NCBI GenBank assembly: GCA_964020155.1
Contig: OZ026546.1
Coordinates: 5,059,900-5,123,899, forward strand
Reading direction: 5' to 3'
Source: Chondrilla cf. caribensis
Taxonomy: Eukaryota; Porifera; Demospongiae; Chondrillida; Chondrillidae
DNA: 64,000 bases
Of the stretch, positions 62,349-64,000 are shown one piece after another (position 1 is the first letter of the stretch; each line of letters begins with the position of its first letter). The notes under the pieces are model-generated. The model saw only the letters and a program-made list of their open reading frames with translations, ran no database searches and had not been told where the DNA came from. The translations under genes and the position numbers were made by a program.

Positions 62349-63816
62349 CACGCACACACACAGTGTGTGTGCATATATGAATGAAAAGTAGCAAGTAATT
62401 GGAGTTATAAACTCATGGGGCTGATGCCATATACATACTACCACCCCCAACACATGTTCTTCTAATTTAATGTATACTTCCTGTCGACCTACAAGTGAAT
62501 CTGCTAATCTGAGTGCAGACCTGGAGGTATGTAATAGTATTACTCTACATCTACAGTGGTCCCAACCAAGTGAACCTATTGACATCACCTCTTCAGTTAG
62601 CTGTACTCCACCATCACCAGGTTGTACTGAAGTACAACCAGTCCATGTACTAAACAATTCTCGCAAAAATGTGCAACAAAGTTCAAAAAGTGCATAATAT
62701 CACCACATTCATTTTAATTGTTATTATACTGATGGTCTGTGTGTTAAAAGTGTATCGGATTGCAGCCATGAAGTGAAGGGACTTTGAAGTGTACTTAATA
62801 TATAGTGTTTCTTAAAGTTAAATTCTTAAAATATATGTTATATGTGGTATAATTGCCTTGATCCTCTTCTTTGTTATATTGTCTTGTAGACCTACTGCCA
62901 CTTCCACCTCCAACTAATGTAACTGCAACTGTAGAGACATGTAACGTTACTCTACAGTGGGACCAGCCGAGGGAACCTAATGACATCATTGCTTCAGTTA
63001 GTTGTACACCAGGTTGTAGTGCCTGTACAGCCAGTCCATGTACTATCACTGGTCTCAATCCAAGTACTGAGTATGAGTTTACTGTGACTCTCAAAAGTGG
63101 ACAGTGTAGAGCTAGCATGAATACAACTACAGCTAGAACAAATTGTGAGATCCCAACTTTGCTTGATATGTATTAATGATTTCTTAGCAGCTTGTGTCAA
63201 TCATCTCCCTGTAGGCCCAGAACGTATATCCCTGTTTGTGTAATCATGAATGATATCCTTGTGTTACCACCCAAGGCCATGCATGAATTATAGAAAAGCC
63301 TGGACAGTGACACTTCCCGGTCTCCCTTAGGATTTAGAACAGCTTGTATGTCTCAGACATGTGCTCATTACCAGTAGAAATGCCATTGATCAGTATATAG
63401 TGGACTCTTTTCCAATAGGTCTTTATTGTATGAATTATTAATAAGTATATGTCTGAGAACTGGCAAAATATGTGGACTGCATGCTGACATTGTGTTGTCT
63501 ATTACACCATTCTCCTCCCTTGCAGTTGAGAGGCTTCCTTCATGTCCCTCGAGTGTGGTGGCTGTTGGCAAGGGTGACAATGATGCTATTACTGTTACCT
63601 GGCAACAACCTCCTAATACTCCTCCAGTCACATCCACTACAGTCACCTACTGTCCTACATCATCACCGAACTGTGGAAATAGTATGACCTGTTCCAGTCC
63701 ATGTACTATTAGTGGACTAGATCCTGGTACAGAGTATCAGTTTACAGTTATTCCAAACAACAACTGTGGAAGTCCTACTGGATGTACTGGGAATACTGCT
63801 ACTGCAGAAACAGCTT
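61749..63816 (+). CDS. Receptor F: Ig-FN3 protein, 5' end uncertain, 3' end outside window
   Basis: Supported exons: 61749-62066 (Ig-like, 106 residues: TFIC, LGW, TIQC), 62890-63144 (FN3, DLLPLPPP start) and 63526-63816 (FN3 with WQQPPNTPP and a CTISGLDPGTEYQFTV end), all phase 1. The gene continues past the right edge. F is clearly related to A-E but diverged: the Ig has a three-residue insertion in the E-F loop, and VDCG is VDFG. The last FN3 is of a different subtype from those in A-E. No first exon with the MTV-type signal peptide of A-E was found. A dead FN3 exon lies between Ig and FN3. Probably the ancestral-type neighbour, not part of the recent duplications. Confidence 0.7.
62294..62347. 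repeat. (CA)n microsatellite in an F intron
   Basis: A CA tract of about 54 bp, followed by a short CGCACACACACAGTGTGTGTG palindrome-like end. Confidence 0.9.
62486..62690 (+). pseudogene. Dead FN3 exon in gene F
   Basis: Homologous to the FN3-2 exons of A-E (PSEPIDITSSVSCTPPSPGC), but the acceptor TGTAG|ACCTAC has become TGTCGACCTAC, the N-terminal part is scrambled, and the frame shifts after GCTE; the exon end with TEY..TVT is missing. It would be skipped in splicing. Confidence 0.7.
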
Positions 63817-64000
63817 GTGAGTGGAGCTAAGTGTTTGAGAACGAGTCAGAGGACTATAATTTGTATATAGGCTTTAATATTCAGGAATGTTGTTAACATT
63901 TTAACTCGATGAACCACTACTTGGCTATATTTCATTTTCAAAATCATTGTTTTACCCCATATAGCATGATATTATCCCATGCACCCACACAAATCTGCAT

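Overview
The window is AT-rich animal DNA with short introns, mostly phase 1, (CA)n microsatellites and many DNA transposons. The Cys-containing fibronectin type III (FN3) modules and small introns look most like a demosponge. That is inference; no rRNA or mitochondrial marker is present.

Backbone: an array of single-pass receptors, each with signal peptide, one Ig-like domain, two FN3 domains, a 13-residue stalk, a TM segment and a cytoplasmic tail. They lie in divergent pairs: A(-)/B(+), C(-)/D(+), E(-)/F(+). Splicing by hand gives clean frames: B and D 385 aa, C 474 aa, E 473 aa. A runs off the left edge and F off the right edge. The minus-strand genes share one TM exon. C and E carry long tails with ITIM-consensus tyrosines and finish with the same two-ITIM exon; A's TM and juxtamembrane exons match theirs, but its remaining tail is off the window. 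The plus-strand genes B and D have another TM exon and a short tail with YxxV/YxxI motifs. Shared ectodomains with opposite types of tail are the hallmark of paired inhibitory/activating receptors, and this is the main discovery candidate.

Layout: A (78-7108) with a 2.6-kb Tigger/pogo element in one intron; an A/B spacer forming the centre of a large inverted repeat, with two back-to-back copies of the ITIM exon, one split by an 8,645-bp EnSpm/CACTA element (9432-18076) that carries two apparently intact genes; B (19765-24695); C (28420-35295) with an 873-bp foldback element in intron 1; the second inverted-repeat centre (about 37.0-37.5 kb), which shows the empty EnSpm site; D (39186-43992); E (47691-53401); an E/F spacer with a foldback element, a truncated Gypsy element (56599-59548), a LINE 3' remnant and a tRNA-derived SINE; and F (61749 onward), more divergent, with one dead FN3 exon.

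A-B and C-D are copies of one duplicated unit of roughly 19 kb once the insertions are removed, and E starts a third unit. Introns and spacers are nearly the same between units, while amino-acid changes cluster in parts of the Ig and FN3 domains and at tail tyrosines.
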